In this document: one piece after another, positions 1 through 12,015 of the stretch
Numbering within the stretch: the first letter of the stretch is position 1
How the letters are laid out: each line of letters starts with the position of its first letter
Notes under the pieces: model-generated
Told to the model about the DNA's origin: nothing
Seen by the model: only the letters and a program-made list of their open reading frames with translations
Database searches by the model: none
Assembly: GCF_949987535.1 (NCBI RefSeq)
Contig: NC_080081.1
Span: forward strand, 40,154,428 to 40,218,427
Direction: 5' to 3'
Origin: Balaenoptera acutorostrata
Taxonomy: Eukaryota > Chordata > Mammalia > Artiodactyla > Balaenopteridae
Length of the DNA: 64,000 nt
Position numbers and translations under genes: made by a program

Positions 1-1614
1 ATACGCTTCACTTGCTGGTGAAGTCACATCCAAAGAGTGGTTTTAATGTTCTAGAGATGTAAATGGGGTGTATGGTAGAATGGCAATAAAAAAGCAATTT
101 CATTTAGGAAAACTCATTTCTTAGTGTATATCCTGTGAAGGGATATTGTTTGATTAAAATAAAAGACATTAAAATTCGATAAAGACAGAACTATCATGGT
201 TGAAGGAAGTTGAGTAATTTTAAAGTTAATTATGCTTGTGGTTAATCTTGTGAGTGTGTAGCTGATATACGTGATGCAAAATTTGTATGTTTCCATGAAA
301 CTGTATCTTGAAACAAGAAGAATAAAATTCTGTGTTGGACACATGGAGACACATGCTGACAAGGAGAACAAGCAGAAGAAAAGAAGCACAGAAAATAAGA
401 GTAAGAATATGAGGGCTTCCTTACAAAAAAATATCTGAAAATAATGCTCTGTTAGATACATTTGTCAAACATTTGCATTTAGTGAAAGAAGAAATGCAAC
501 AGGGTTTATCACCCAGCTTGTAGAAGACCCTGTCTGTCAAGAGTCCCTATTCCTCTCATTTGTTACATATGTGCCTCTAGATTTGACTTCACACTTTTCT
601 GAACTTATTTTCTCATCTATAAGTTGGAGCTAATGATATCTGCTCTGCATAAATCGTATTGCAAAGAATCCAAAAACATTATGTCCATTGTAGAATTACA
701 TAGTTTCTTTAAAATATTTTTATTAATATTTGTATAAGATTCATTACAGAAACTGGTTTAACTCTTGAAGTCTGCAGCCAAAATCTAAAAAGTATTTCCA
801 GACATCAAACAGGACAAGTTGACAATAAATTAAGCAATGACCTAATTTATTTTGGCAATGGTTTAGGCAGTTTCCCCTATAAAGAAAAGTGGCAGTAACA
901 TCAGCATTGGGATACATGCCTCCTGGATCAAAAAAATAAATGCATAAGGGAAATTCTGAGACGTTCTTTTATGATTAAACTGCAAAATTTACCCAATTGC
1001 TGCTGCACTGGCTTAAGCTGGCCTACTTACAGTACACAGCAGTGCATACTTACACCAGCTGTTTGATGGAGGAGCTCGCATCACGCTGAGAGAAATTAGT
1101 TTCCGTCTTCCATCCAATGTAAAGAACTACACCTCAATTACATCACATGTTTAAGAAACCTTATTGTTTTTTCTCTTAATATGACTAAGCATTTTATCAT
1201 GTGTGATACATGTTTAGTCTAAGACAAATTTTAATTTGTTCAACAAATGTACACTTGAGAAATTAAGGATAAAGTATACACGTACTTACAGAGTATAATG
1301 AGTTGTGGAATTAAATGTTGAAAATAATTTCTTCTAATCCTTTATTTATTTCTCTAATACATAGAGCTGTGGCAGCTATTTTAGGAACACAAAATAAATT
1401 TGAACCTTACAAAAGTCATGGACAATTTCAGAGGATACAGTGAGAAAATAAAAGAGATGTATATACAAAATTTTGCATAATTTATAAAATGCCCTGAGGC
1501 CTAATACTATGAATACATTGTATGAACAATATCATGAACGACAAGTCCTTATTTTAAAGAATAACCCTAACAAGAATCTCCCAATAATAATAAAAACAAC
1601 ATTCATAACAGCTG
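1..1614. other. AT-rich unique DNA, no gene seen
   Basis: No repeat family or gene is recognisable apart from a weak MIR-like patch at 545-690. The longest open frame (minus, 114-461, 115 codons) is Leu/Ser/Phe-rich and looks like an AT-rich chance frame: it has no domain and no splice or promoter context. Confidence 0.6.
545..690 (+). repeat. MIR-like SINE fragment (weak)
   Basis: The order of short matches follows the MIR core: a segment resembling the part after the tRNA head (gacttcacacttttctgaac), then a 'ttttctcatctataa' block like the MIR 'tttcctcatctgtaaaat' signature, then a 'gctaatgatat' block. Similarity is low and the ends are guesses. Confidence 0.35.
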
Positions 1615-1840
1615 TGGCAGCCACCATTTATTGACTGTTCACTGCATGAGAAGCAGCATACTTTATGTGTATTTATTTTTTTAATCAGCTAAACAAATAT
1701 ACTATTATTAACCACATTTCATAGGTGAGATAAGTAATGCCTACACTATACATTAAATTTCGTCCCAAGTTTACACAGATATGAAGTGGCTATGTCAAAT
1801 AAAACTCAGATGAACTATGGGAAATGAAGCAAAGCAATTC
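1615..1840 (-). repeat. MIR SINE, antisense, old
   Basis: Reads as the reverse complement of MIR: a 'ccaccatttattgactgttcactgcatg' region corresponds to the shared MIR/L2 3' end, followed by 'aaccacatttcataggtgag', which matches the antisense 'ccccattttacagatgag' signature, and then a decayed 'cccaagtttacacag' block that matches 'cccaaggtcacacag'. Heavily diverged, as expected for a pan-mammalian SINE. Confidence 0.6.
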
Positions 1841-2179
1841 CTGTTTTGAAGATACAAGGTTGGGCCAAGAATGAGCAATAGGGATCTTCCTAAGGATGAT
1901 GACAAGCTACATACTGGAAATTCAGGATGGGATTATTGTTGCATCCTATGCTGAGTCACAGCCTTTGTACAGAATTTCTATACAAATGTTTCTCCATGAT
2001 TTTGAATTTTATCCTGATCCCCTTGCTTTGTTTAGGATCAGACTGTCCAGATTATAAACATAATGGGGGTGTAGTTGACCACATTTTCCAGCATTGGGAA
2101 GAGTTATTCTTTCTCACCTTCCTTCACTGTTCATAGCTACCTTTGCCTATTAGGTTGATTTCAGGGCTAGTATTAGGGT
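1841..2179. other. unique DNA, nothing recognised
   Basis: No repeat or gene signature. A 69-codon plus-strand open frame (1927-2136) has no recognisable domain and is probably chance. Confidence 0.5.
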
Positions 2180-2455
2180 ATGCTTGCTGCTAGAACAACC
2201 CCAAATTTCAATGACTAAGCACAATACCATTTTTTTCTTCTTGTATCACTGTCCAGAGTAGGTCAGAGGTGAGGTTCTTTGTTGTTACACAATTTGCTAG
2301 GTCTTAGACTCCTCTCTTGATCCTTTGAATCTGCCAGACAAGGGGAGAGAGAGATAGAGGAGCTTTGTGCGGGGCATTTATGAATTGGGTCTGCAGGTGG
2401 CAAATGACACTCCTGTGCACATTGGTCACATCAATCACATACTTGCTATCCACCA
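2180..2455. repeat. ancient interspersed repeat, family not assigned
   Basis: The start ('gctgctagaacaacccc' ... 'aatgactaagcacaa') and the end ('ggcatttatgaattgggtc' ... 'cacattggtcacatc') resemble a dispersed old mammalian repeat whose consensus has an 'aacaaccccaaatctcagtggct' opening and a 'cattccattggccagaac' closing segment. I recall the pattern but not the family name with certainty. A CHR SINE inserted just downstream. Confidence 0.4.
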
Positions 2456-2471
2456 ACAAGAGAGAATGGGA

Positions 2472-2836
2472 GGGACTTCCCTGGTGGTGCAGTGGTTAAG
2501 AATCCACCTGCCAATGCAGGGGACATGGGTTTGAGCCCTGGTCCGTGAAGATCCCACATGCCATGGAGCAACTAAGCCCATGTGCCACAACTACTGAGCC
2601 TGTGCTCTAGAGCCCACAAGCCACAACTACTGAGCCCACATGCCACAACTACTGAAGCCTGCGTGCCTAGAGCCCGTGCTCTGAAACAAGAGAAGCCACT
2701 GCAATAAGTCTGCACACCACAACGAAGAGTAGCCCCTGCTCGGCGTAACTAGAGAAAGCCCACACGCAGCAATGAAGACCCAACGCAGCCAAAAACAAAT
2801 AAATAAAATAAATAAATTTATAAAAAAAAAAGAGAT
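2472..2836 (+). mobile_element. CHR-type SINE (tRNA-Glu-derived), full length with TSD
   Basis: Starts with 'gggacttccctggtggtgcag'-type sequence typical of cetartiodactyl CHR SINEs. An A-box-like segment lies at 2485-2495 (tggtgcagtgg) and a decayed B box at 2528-2538 (ggtttgagccc, C-to-T at the CpG). The tail is A-rich (aaataaataaa... then A9). It is flanked by an exact 11-bp target-site duplication, agagaatggga, at 2461-2471 and 2837-2847. The body carries three copies of a 'gccacaactactgagcc' unit (2584, 2620, 2642), so it is about 75 bp longer than the copy at 18771. Such elements are transcribed by RNA polymerase III and mobilised by L1. This copy is probably inactive because of the B-box decay. 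Confidence 0.93.
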
Positions 2837-3059
2837 AGAGAATGGGAAATATTTTCTTCATGTATGCCCAGGAGAAAAGGGGAAATTGTTTTGTAAATAA
2901 TTAGCCAGTCTGTCATTTTGCCCAAGAACTGTTTACTGATTCAAATAAGCTATGCAACAGTTATTTAGCATTCCTTCCATTACTAGTGACTAAATATATA
3001 TGCTGCGTGGTGTGAATGCCCAATTTTTTCAAATAAAATGATTTGCCTCTGAGGTCAAA

Positions 3060-3560
3060 GAGCAGCCAAGATGCTTTTTTTAAATAAACTTTTTTGTTGA
3101 AGTATAATAGAGTTAAATAAAAGTACACATACTCTAACTGTACTTTCACAAAATAAAAACAACAATATAAGCAGCACCCAGATCAAGAAACAGAACATTA
3201 CCTACGTCTAGAATTCCATTTAGGGCCTCCTTCCAGTTCCCTTTTAGTACATGTCTTTTGGTGAACATATGTATGGTATTATTTTAAGTACATACATAAG
3301 AGTAGAATTATGGGGAAGAAGACATAATTTTTTCAGCTTTAGCACATGCTGTCAAGCTAAGCAATATTCCAAAGTTGTTATGCCAATTTACACTCCCACC
3401 CACAGAACATCGACTTCTAGGCATGCTACATCCTCTCCAATAGTTGGTGTTTTCTGTCTTTTTCATTTTAGCCATTCTGTTGGCATGTAAACTATTTCAT
3501 TGTGATTTGATTATATTTTCTTGAGAGGCTAAGTTTATTAAACATCCTTTCAGCCACTAA
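3060..3560 (-). mobile_element. old L1 (L1M-like) 3' fragment, antisense
   Basis: On the plus strand it reads in the antisense order of an old L1 end: 'aaacttttttgttgaagtat' ... 'gcagcacccagatcaagaaa' ... 'caatttacactcccaccca' ... 'gccattctgttggcatg' ... 'tttcattgtgatttgatt'. The block 'accaatttacactcccaccagcag' is shared by many L1 ORF2 C-terminal ends. Highly diverged, no TSD visible and no intact reading frame. The left boundary is the T-rich run near 3075. Confidence 0.75.
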
Positions 3561-5844
3561 GTTTTCTGATTTATATGAAAATCTTACTCTTATACCATAA
3601 TTTTTTTCTTTTTCGTTTCAAAGTATAACTTGAAAATTTAGAAGATGCCTTTGTGTTTTTACCTTTGTTTTCAACAAGATGAGAATGCAGGAATTATGCA
3701 TAGAGTGATATCTGCAGTCTAGATTACAGCTTTTTCACCATGGAGTGAAGTGGGAATAGGGAGCTGACCCATTTGATCACAAGTCCTTTATGTAAACCAA
3801 AGAGAATCACCTGTTTTCTACTCTCACCTGAACTTGGCAGGAATACGTTTTTATTATGTAAAAATAATTATTATAATTAAATAAAAATAATTTATTTTTT
3901 TTGTAATTCGTAAAATATGTGGTTTCTGAAAAAATGTTCATTTTGAAGAATAGAAATTGCTCATGAAAATTTCTCTCAATTTTTCTTTGACTTTAAAAAA
4001 AATTGCAATCATATGTTATATGTAAGTTTAAGCAATTTAAAGGGATGAAGCTTAGGTCTGTGTTATCTTTATGTTAACAATTATGACATTTTAATTGAGA
4101 TTAAGGCACAGTCTAGACTTCCAAAGTCAACTCAATATGGAAAAAATGACTTCAGAAAGTACATTAAAATACCAAGCTGTGTTCAGAAGGAGTTCAGGAC
4201 ATAGAAGTAGAATTGAACAATCCAGAAGCAAAGATGGAAAACCTAGAGTTATTCTTGACAACAAAGATAGATTAAAACCTTTAGCAATTTCTAAAACTAC
4301 AGAGATTATGGTGACCCTCTCAATGTTTAATTTAAATTAAAAGAATATAAAACCATAAAGCAAACATAAGACATTCCAGCAAAATGAGATTTAGTCTTAT
4401 GGTTACTAAGCAATGATTTTTCATGTATCAAATTATTTTGAAAAATAATGCCCTTGCTTTGTTCATATCCTAACACTGCTAAATACCTGTGAACCATCAG
4501 AATAAAGACTGAGAGAGAATCACTGATATCTAGGCTCCCAAGATAATACTAAATGTTAGAGCACTAGAGAAAACCATTTCCTCTCCCCAGACCTTGTTTC
4601 CCATTATAATCTCCAAGCCCAGATCTGCCTTCAACTTGGGGTACTAATACAGGATTTCTCTTCTTAGCTGTTCAGCTTTTTGTGAATATCTAAAGATGAT
4701 TAAAACAGAAATATTTTGTAGTCCACTATTAAAGACAACATTTTATTATTCTCAGGCAATATATAGTGTATTTATTCTCCATTTTTGTCCTAATGAATTC
4801 AATTTTAATGAATATTATGTGAAAATACGTTGCTACATATAATATTAAAGCCTTAGCATGTGAGTGAACATGAAATTAGTTAATCTTAGGAAAGTTATTA
4901 ATACATCTTATAGTATTATTACTGCTTTAAAATACTAACTACTTTCATTCACCAGGTCGGCTCATGTGATAAGAAAGCAATTAGCATACTACCAATGCAA
5001 ATATTATGATAAGAGTTTTATATTTAATCACTAGCTTTGATAAAAGCCTGGTAGTTTCCATTTAATAACTGATTTATGTGATTTAGGTAATGTACTAATA
5101 CCCACTATGGACATGGCATTTACGATAAACATATATTCTGTTTATCTTTTTCCAAATGTATTTCCATTAAAAGGAGCTAGATATTGACAGAGTTGCTTAT
5201 CTATAGACAGACAGAATAATTTAGCTTTACTTCTTTAATTGCAAATAATGATTAATTTTACCAGCTACTTTTCCAGACTTAATTTCTATCATTTCCCCCA
5301 AAATATCCTGCAACACGACTTACAGAAAAAATTGAGCAGTTCTCCCAAGCCATGTAATGAATCCTTTACACTTTCATCCTTTCCCTGGAATGACCATCTC
5401 CACTTGTGATTTCCACACTGATTATCTTCCAGTCTTAAGTCAAACTTCATTTACAACGCAGCCTGTTCTGATTTCTAGGCAGTTAGATATTTCCTTCTTT
5501 GGGCTCTCCTAGCACATTTTTTCACTCTATTATAGCATGTTTACATTACTATTAAATTATTTTTATACATCATTCTCCTTTTCAATATGATTCAAAGACT
5601 CAGTGTTATGGTGTATCATGGAGAGTTTCACAATTTTTTTTTTTTTACGAATGAATGAATGAATACATTATAGTTTGGCATTGAAAAGTAGCTTACAAAT
5701 GTAGTAAAAATGAACATTATTTTCAGTTTATATGCATGCCATTTTAAACCTACACATATTCTAAGAAGTTCATGGGAATTCTTTTTAAATGATGACAATT
5801 TTTACTACTATATTTCAGTTTTCTTGGCCTGTTTCATACTTTTA
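3561..5844. other. AT-rich unique DNA with small low-complexity tracts
   Basis: No gene or repeat family recognised. It contains an AT-rich tract near 3855-3905 and a T13 run at 5634-5646 followed by (GAAT)4 at 5649-5664. A plus-strand open frame at 4095-4340 (81 codons) has a non-repetitive, charged composition but no domain, no convincing start context and no splice evidence. I treat it as chance. Confidence 0.55.
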
Positions 5845-5985
5845 TCTAGTCAGCAAACATCGATCACTCATTATGTGCTTCACATTGACTTCTACTAATG
5901 ATGCAACTGTGAACAAAACAGAGAAATTCTCCACTTTAATGTACCTTACTTTAGAGTCAGGGAAAGCAGAACATAAACAAATGAA
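5845..5985 (-). repeat. L2 LINE 3' end fragment, antisense
   Basis: Plus strand reads 'cagcaaacatcgatcactcattatgtgcttca' and then 'actgtgaacaaaacagagaaattctcc'. These are diverged versions of the L2 antisense blocks 'caaatatttattgagcacctactatgtgcc' and 'agtgaacaaaacagacaaaaatccc'. No coding capacity remains. Confidence 0.65.
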
Positions 5986-8900
5986 TATGTGACATACAAT
6001 GTCAACCCAAGAAATGCACAGCCCCTTAGATTAAGTTTAAAGGACAATTCATTTGAATTTACCTACTAAATACTGAAATTCTGCTGAGAATAAGAACAAA
6101 AATTACCTGATATGTTGAATTTTCTGTGTAAAATCCAGAATGCTTATAGATGTTCAAATGCCCCATGTATTTGTCTGAGTTGGAGAGATTCGTGCGAAGA
6201 CAAGTCATAAAAATGAACCAGTGTCACCTAGTATCAAATTGGCTTCCTTATAGATTGTGATACACTTCTTGAAATTTCCAACCACTTTCACAGACTATAT
6301 TGATAATTTGTATTTTATATATTTCTACTTTTCATATACACTTTAAATTAAATTGGCATTGGAACCAACTTTATCAACATTACTGTATTTTACTCTTAGG
6401 TCTAGAAAATTAATTATTGCCTCTTGACCATGGATAATATCTATCTATCTGCTCTATTGGTTTCAAACAAAATTATCCAAACAAAAGGTCAGTTAACATC
6501 ATTGAGATAAAGATCCAATTGTGAAAGTCTAATTAACACTCCTTCAATTTTTACCAGGGAAAATACTTATTTGACTAGCACTCTAATTTAATATTACATT
6601 TACAAAAGGAAAGACTTCTAATTTGAGAGCATATAAAAACAAAATATACTTTATCTCACTTAAATATGGGCAAACTTGAATGGAACCAATGTTTAAACGG
6701 TATTTTTAATACTTGGCACACTAATGAATAGAGTGGGATACTTAATATCAGGTAATAAGAATTATAGCATTACAATTGATGGAAACTCAGGTTCTCAACT
6801 ACTATAAATAAATGCAGGGGGTGTTTAAATGAATCCAGTTCTGTAGCATACGAACTGTTAATATTAGCATGCAGGCATTATTCTCTGATCTCTAGATTAG
6901 TTTATGAAATAGATAAAATGCTTGAAAAATAAGGAGGGTTTCCATTACTCTTTATTACATGTTAATTAAGATAATTTTTACAAGAGTATCTTTTTATGTG
7001 AGGGTTAGTTAATTTAAAAAACCTGATAAAAATAAAGATTAATAGCTTAGTATTTCATAAATATAAAATTTTGAAAACTCCAAAGGCACTAAAATTAAAC
7101 TAATAGTTAACATTTATTCTTTAAATTAACATTTGGCTACCTTGCTATTTCAAGTCAGTCTGATGTAATTTAGTTGATGAAAATTATAATTGACATTTAA
7201 TAAATGTGTTGATTAAAATATATGTTGTTTTGTCTTCCATTTCAGATGGCAATTACCTGCTTAAGCATCTTTTCATTTCACAGATTAATAAGAACAATAG
7301 AATTTTAGTATTCCTCTGGCCCCAAGACTGTTCTTTATATGATTTATACTATATATTCTTTATATGATTTATACTATATAGGATTTTCCCAGTACAGAAT
7401 TTACTTTCTAGTGTTAAATTAGGTATCTTCCTGAGAGCACTGAGCCATATTTTCCTGGTGTGCATAATCTATGCCCTGGGAGTAACTGAAGCATATTGGG
7501 AGTTGTGTGAACTCCTATAGGCCAGTGGGGTGCTATTTAGTAAATAACTACTTAAAGTAAACGGTATTCACCGTTTCTTCCTCATTCTAAATTTATCATT
7601 TTTAGTTTCTAACCTCTGTAGACAATGCGGCCTTCTTACTTTCTCCCCTGTCTTCAGTCCCATGTTCACCTAGGACAGGAGTGGGTCAGAGACTGTTAAC
7701 AGTAAGAGGGGCCCAACAGCTGAGAAGGACAAGACCCAGTCTAGGAATTTCTCCTCTATCTTTTCATCCCTCCAACTATACTTTCCTCTATACAGAATCT
7801 TTCCTTCTTCTCTGATTTTCTGTAAGGATTGATGAAAAATTGGAGTTTTCCTACTACACTCTTGTCCTTTCTTCTGTAAGTCTGCATTTTTCTTCCTGCT
7901 ACACGCTGGTACTTAAGAAGTCTCCATTTGACTTGCCTTTAATAAGACATTTATTCTTCTAATTTTACTAAACATTATAGATTGAAAAAATCCTAAGTGA
8001 TCTGACAGCTTTCATGAAAAGGAATTTCATTTAAGGACATCAAGCTTTTTATCATATTTACAGTAAAAATTGCGGGTGCTTATTGTTTTGCCCTCGCCCA
8101 TGCTCTACTTGCCTCAGGTAAATTATCCCATATCTCAGACATTGTATTGTAACAAATTCCCAGAAGCAGCTTTATGCAGACTTCTTGTCTCATATTCTCT
8201 TGGTCCTGTTAGCTTGTTATGTACATTGGATATTTTAGACTGGGCAATGGCATAATATTCCCATTTGATTTAAGAGTTCTATGCAACTAAGTTTTACCTA
8301 AATATAAACATTTAGATAATAAATATTATCTACTTTATTTACTAGTATTTCCTCATACTATGACACATAAGCAGAAAGAATTTGTTTAAATAAACCAACT
8401 TTTGCTTAAATGTAAAAGAAATTTTACACAGAAGAAAAAGTTGTATCATCAATATCATTAAGAACACAACCAACACAAAAATCTTGCCATTTGAAGCATC
8501 TTCCTGGAAACCATTTGAGAATACTGAATTGAATATAGTTAAGTATCATTGTTAACAGTCAAAATCAACAACATTAGAAATCTGCTCATTGACTAGATTG
8601 GCTTGTCATTCCACTTGCCTTGTTTTGATACTCTATGAAACCACATCAGAGAGAATGATGAGACACAAACCCTAGTGAGTCTCAGAAGTCATTAAAAGGC
8701 AATGTCTCATGTTCTTGCAGAGCTTTTCTTTTAAAGCCTCCTTCAGTGTTGCCAATGTTTTTGGCAATAAACACTTAATGTGTTTTGGGGTATCTTGGTT
8801 TTGAAATATAAGACATTGAAATGAAATCCTTTTGGGTCTGCTTTGATTATGATAAAAATTGAATCAACATATATCAAACCCTTGTATATTCATGTTAAAC

Positions 8901-9038
8901 TGGTATTTGAGTAGCAATATAGTAAGAGCATTAAAAAGATTCTGTTAATATGAGATATGATGCATATCATTTGTGGACTTACAATTCTACCTTTATGGTT
9001 GATAGATCAACATAAATACTGAAGAGTTTGAATAGGTC
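5986..9038. other. AT-rich unique DNA, no gene seen
   Basis: About 3 kb without a recognisable gene or interspersed repeat, apart from a perfect 25-bp tandem duplication at 7331-7380. A splice-acceptor-like string (ttttgtcttccatttcag at about 7228-7245) has no paired donor with coding content. Confidence 0.55.
7331..7380. repeat. perfect 25-bp tandem duplication
   Basis: Two exact, adjacent copies of a 25-bp AT-rich unit beginning ttctttatatgatttatact, at 7331-7355 and 7356-7380. No mismatch between copies, so the event is recent or homogenised. Confidence 0.95.
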
Positions 9039-9225
9039 CTTGGAGCATAGTGGAATAAAAACATTTTCCTTGAATTTTGGTCTCACCTCTGCCATTTGTG
9101 AGCTTTGGATATTGATCAATTTATTTAACCTTATTTGTGTGTCATTTTCCTATTTTTTAAAATTTAGATAGTAATGCTTACTTCATAGTATTGATGTACT
9201 AAGTAATTGAGCTAATATATAAATA
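9039..9225 (+). repeat. MIR SINE, sense, old
   Basis: Follows MIR consensus order: 'ggagcatagtggaataaaa' head, 'tggtctcacctctgccatttgtgagc' (matches 'tggctctgccacttactagc'), 'tttatttaaccttatttgtgtgtcattttcctatt' (matches the 'cttaacctctctgagcctcagtttcctcat' block), then 'agatagtaatgcttacttcatag' (matches 'gataataatagtacctacctcatag'). Confidence 0.75.
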
Positions 9226-9759
9226 TTTTTTATTGTTTCTTACACTTAGATGCTAAATACATTTTAACTTGTTTTCTTATTGAATAAAAAAATAAACTCA
9301 AATTTTGCTCCTTTGAATAAGAATGCGTAGTAATAGGACTTTGTGAGCTACTATAGACACAGATATGAACTGATTGGAAAATTATTCTTCCCATTTCCTC
9401 AGACTTACATACATTCACTGTTATCAAATTTCTTGAGAAGGGCTCATTGGTAAGATATACAGATATTGTGGTTTTACTGAAATAACGTGTTCAAAAATTT
9501 TTAGTGACCTGATATTATCCAAGGTATGCCTCAAAGCTAAACTTTAAATTTGCAAATTTATTCGTGAGTATGTGAAGTGCCACATCTAATCTCCTTATGA
9601 TTTGGGAAATAACAATTCAAATTTCTCTCCAACTTTAAGAAAGAAGGTTCTTTTATGTCTACTCCCCAGACCTTCTGTATCTATGCTGTACTTTGAGTTG
9701 GCCCCCACTGCCATATTTCGCACCCTGAATTTCAAATGATTGTTTACTTGTATGGCTCC
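9226..9759. other. unique DNA, nothing recognised
   Basis: No repeat, RNA gene or exon signature. Small minus-strand open frame at 9230-9427 (65 codons) without domain. Confidence 0.5.
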
Positions 9760-9845
9760 CTTCAGTTCAGTTCACTTAGCAGCATTCCAAGACTCTGCTA
9801 GGCGTTAGCGTTAAAATGAATCAAAGATGTTCCCTGCTATCCATA
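9760..9845 (-). repeat. L2 LINE fragment, antisense (weak)
   Basis: Contains 'actctgctaggcgttagcg' and 'atgaatcaaagatgttccctg', diverged versions of the antisense L2 blocks 'cactgttctaggcgctggg' and 'gacaaagatccctgccc'. A sense-oriented MIR/L2-like end ('cagtacttgtttgctgaatg') lies separately at about 9940-9960. Confidence 0.5.
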
Positions 9846-10179
9846 GCAGGGTGAGGATTCAGGGAGAAATAGTTGATAGCAGGACCTGTCACCATGTTGG
9901 TGCTGCTTAGCTACTAACTCAGGACCAACACCTGGTTGCCACTCAGTACTTGTTTGCTGAATGAATAATTGAATATACCATGTTATTACCTCACTGGAAG
10001 GATTTAACAACATCTTTAAAAATGCATTCTCCACTCTCCCTCACAGCCTACCCAGAGCCAAGGTTTGCAGCTGTGAGGAAAATAGAGGGGCTAGTTTCTC
10101 TCGTTCTTACTCTACTTTTAACTTAGCCTAGTCTTATTCTGATCCAAATTTATTACATTTCTTGATATAGAACTATGCC

Positions 10180-10400
10180 CTTGATATATTAAGTGAAAGA
10201 ATATTAGGTTAAAATGGGATGTTCAGCATGATGCCATTTAAAAAAAAAATGTAAAAGTGTGTTTGTCTTTAGTAAAAATATAGGTGAATATAAACCTGGA
10301 TGCTTCAGTAGCTGTCATTGTATGGTTGAATTAAGAATAAACTTTATTTCTCTGAATGTTTGTAGTAAACATGTATTCCTTTTATAGAAAGGAAAAATCA
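10180..10400 (+). mobile_element. old L1M 3'UTR fragment, sense
   Basis: Matches the tail of old L1 3'UTRs in order: 'gatgttcagcatgatgcc' (matches 'cagtatgatcccattt'), an A9 run, then 'ctttatttctctgaatg' and 'gtaaacatgtattcctttta' (matches 'taatgaacatgtattactttta'). Noncoding relic with no TSD visible. Confidence 0.6.
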
Positions 10401-11897
10401 GCTATTTTTAAAACAGAGAAGTAGCTTTGACTAGAAACAGAATGCAAAATGGCCCAGGGGTCTGGATTTAAGTCTATTTACATACAAGAAGGGTCTTTTG
10501 GTTGCTTAAAGTATGGTTCTTAGAAACTTTACCCCTTATAAGCTTAGCTCATGGCTGGAAGGGATGAGTCCATGAAAGAATATTTGCTGGGTTTCACTAG
10601 AATTTGCATTATTTCTCTTAATTAACTCTGTAATGCTAGGGATGATCCTGATCCCAACTTGCCAACTTCACCATTGGTGCTAATCCCTTTAACAAACTGT
10701 CCTTGACTATGAACTGCAATCATCATTGTGTGCTTGTCTGCTAGTGATTCAAACCAGTTAACCTCAGTCCTAAGAACTTTTTAAAAATAACCAGCAAAAA
10801 CTCTTTTTTTTTCTTCTTCCTCTTTAGCTGTAGGCCATTGTTCTGTGTCCTTCTATCTTTTGACATTATGAATGATGTCCTTCCTTTAGTCACACGGTTA
10901 CCTTGAAGATATTTATAGATCAAGTTCAGATCCCTCTGAGGGAGCCCTTCAGTTTGCACTCTTCAAGCTCAGTGTTTTGTATCCTCCAAACCTCCTTTTG
11001 TAACATATTTATTCTGGCAAAATGTTCTGCATTGGGAAACTTTTGTTTTGTTATATTCTTTTTACCCACTGTTGGTGCAAAACAAACAAAAAAAAATTAA
11101 AGGAAATGAAAAAAAAAGAGTTAGTCATACCAGGAGAATTTTGTTGTTCACATAGTCATCATTACTTGTCACATATTTTCTACCCCTTCTTATTTACCTT
11201 CCGTTTTCTTTGGAAATGACATTGGCTTGTTTCTCCTAGTACACCAAAACCATTTTTGTACATTCTTATTAGTCTCTCTCGCTTTTCTCATATATGTCAT
11301 TCTTCAAACGTTTAATTTATCTACAGTCTAGGTATAATCTTATATTTTGCTAAATTGCAGTCACATCAGAGGGAATCTTACTGTATTATAAACATATTTT
11401 GCCACAAAGCAAATAGGACACACTGGGTGTTCTTTCTGATTTCAGGTCACTATCGTAAAACTATTTGTGTTAGAACTAATTAAATCATATGTGAGCTACA
11501 ATGAAACTAAAATTCTCTTCCTTCTCTTCAACTCATTCTTTTAGACTAAGATCCGATTATACATGATGAAAATATGGCCATTAATCCACTAAATGTTTAG
11601 TTTTTGATTATGTATAGATTTAAATTATTTTTAGCAAATTTAATTTCTTTTATGTTAGGGCACATCATCTTAAAAAGGTTGAATATGTTAATTACTGTTA
11701 GGTATGAGCTAATACTCCGTTTTTATTGATTAAAATGATTGACAAACCAAAAACTGAATTTAATAATCCAATTTATGAAAAGTAAGGAGGAATATCTGGG
11801 AATGATACAAACCCATTAATCCTACATATCCCATACGTTCAGTCATTCACGTATGAATACATACATGAATGAATGAATACATGCGTGTTCAGCATAC
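10401..11897. other. unique DNA, nothing recognised
   Basis: No family or gene recognised. Short open frames here (10741-10959 minus, with an internal Lys run; 10903-11219 plus) are low-complexity chance frames. An interrupted tetranucleotide ATGA/ATAC patch at 11855-11885 leads into the (GT)n tract. Confidence 0.5.
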
Positions 11898-11915
11898 GTG
11901 TGTGTGTGTGTGTGT
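11898..11915. repeat. (GT)9 microsatellite
   Basis: Nine uninterrupted GT units inside an interrupted ATGAATAC/GT-rich patch (11855-11920). Confidence 0.9.
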
Positions 11916-11919
11916 ATGC

Positions 11920-12015
11920 AGTGCTTACAGTAACCCTATAGTAGTAGATATTTTTTCCCCTGCTTTACTGATGAGGCAGCTGGGGATAAAAAGCTTATCA
12001 TGCCTGAAAGTAGGT
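11920..12015 (-). repeat. MIR fragment, antisense
   Basis: 'gtgcttacagtaaccctatagtagtagat' followed by 'cccctgctttactgatgaggcagctgggg' matches antisense MIR ('acaaccctatgaggtaggt ... ccccattttacagatgaggaaactgaggc'). Confidence 0.65.

Noticed and set aside
114..461. 115-codon minus-strand open frame
   Set aside because: Low-information Leu/Ser/Phe-rich composition in AT-rich DNA, no domain, no promoter or splice context.
4095..4340. 81-codon charged plus-strand open frame
   Set aside because: Composition is more protein-like, but there is no homology, no start context and no splice evidence.
7228..7245. Splice-acceptor-like string ending in CAG
   Set aside because: No matching donor with an open frame nearby; such strings are common in AT/T-rich DNA.
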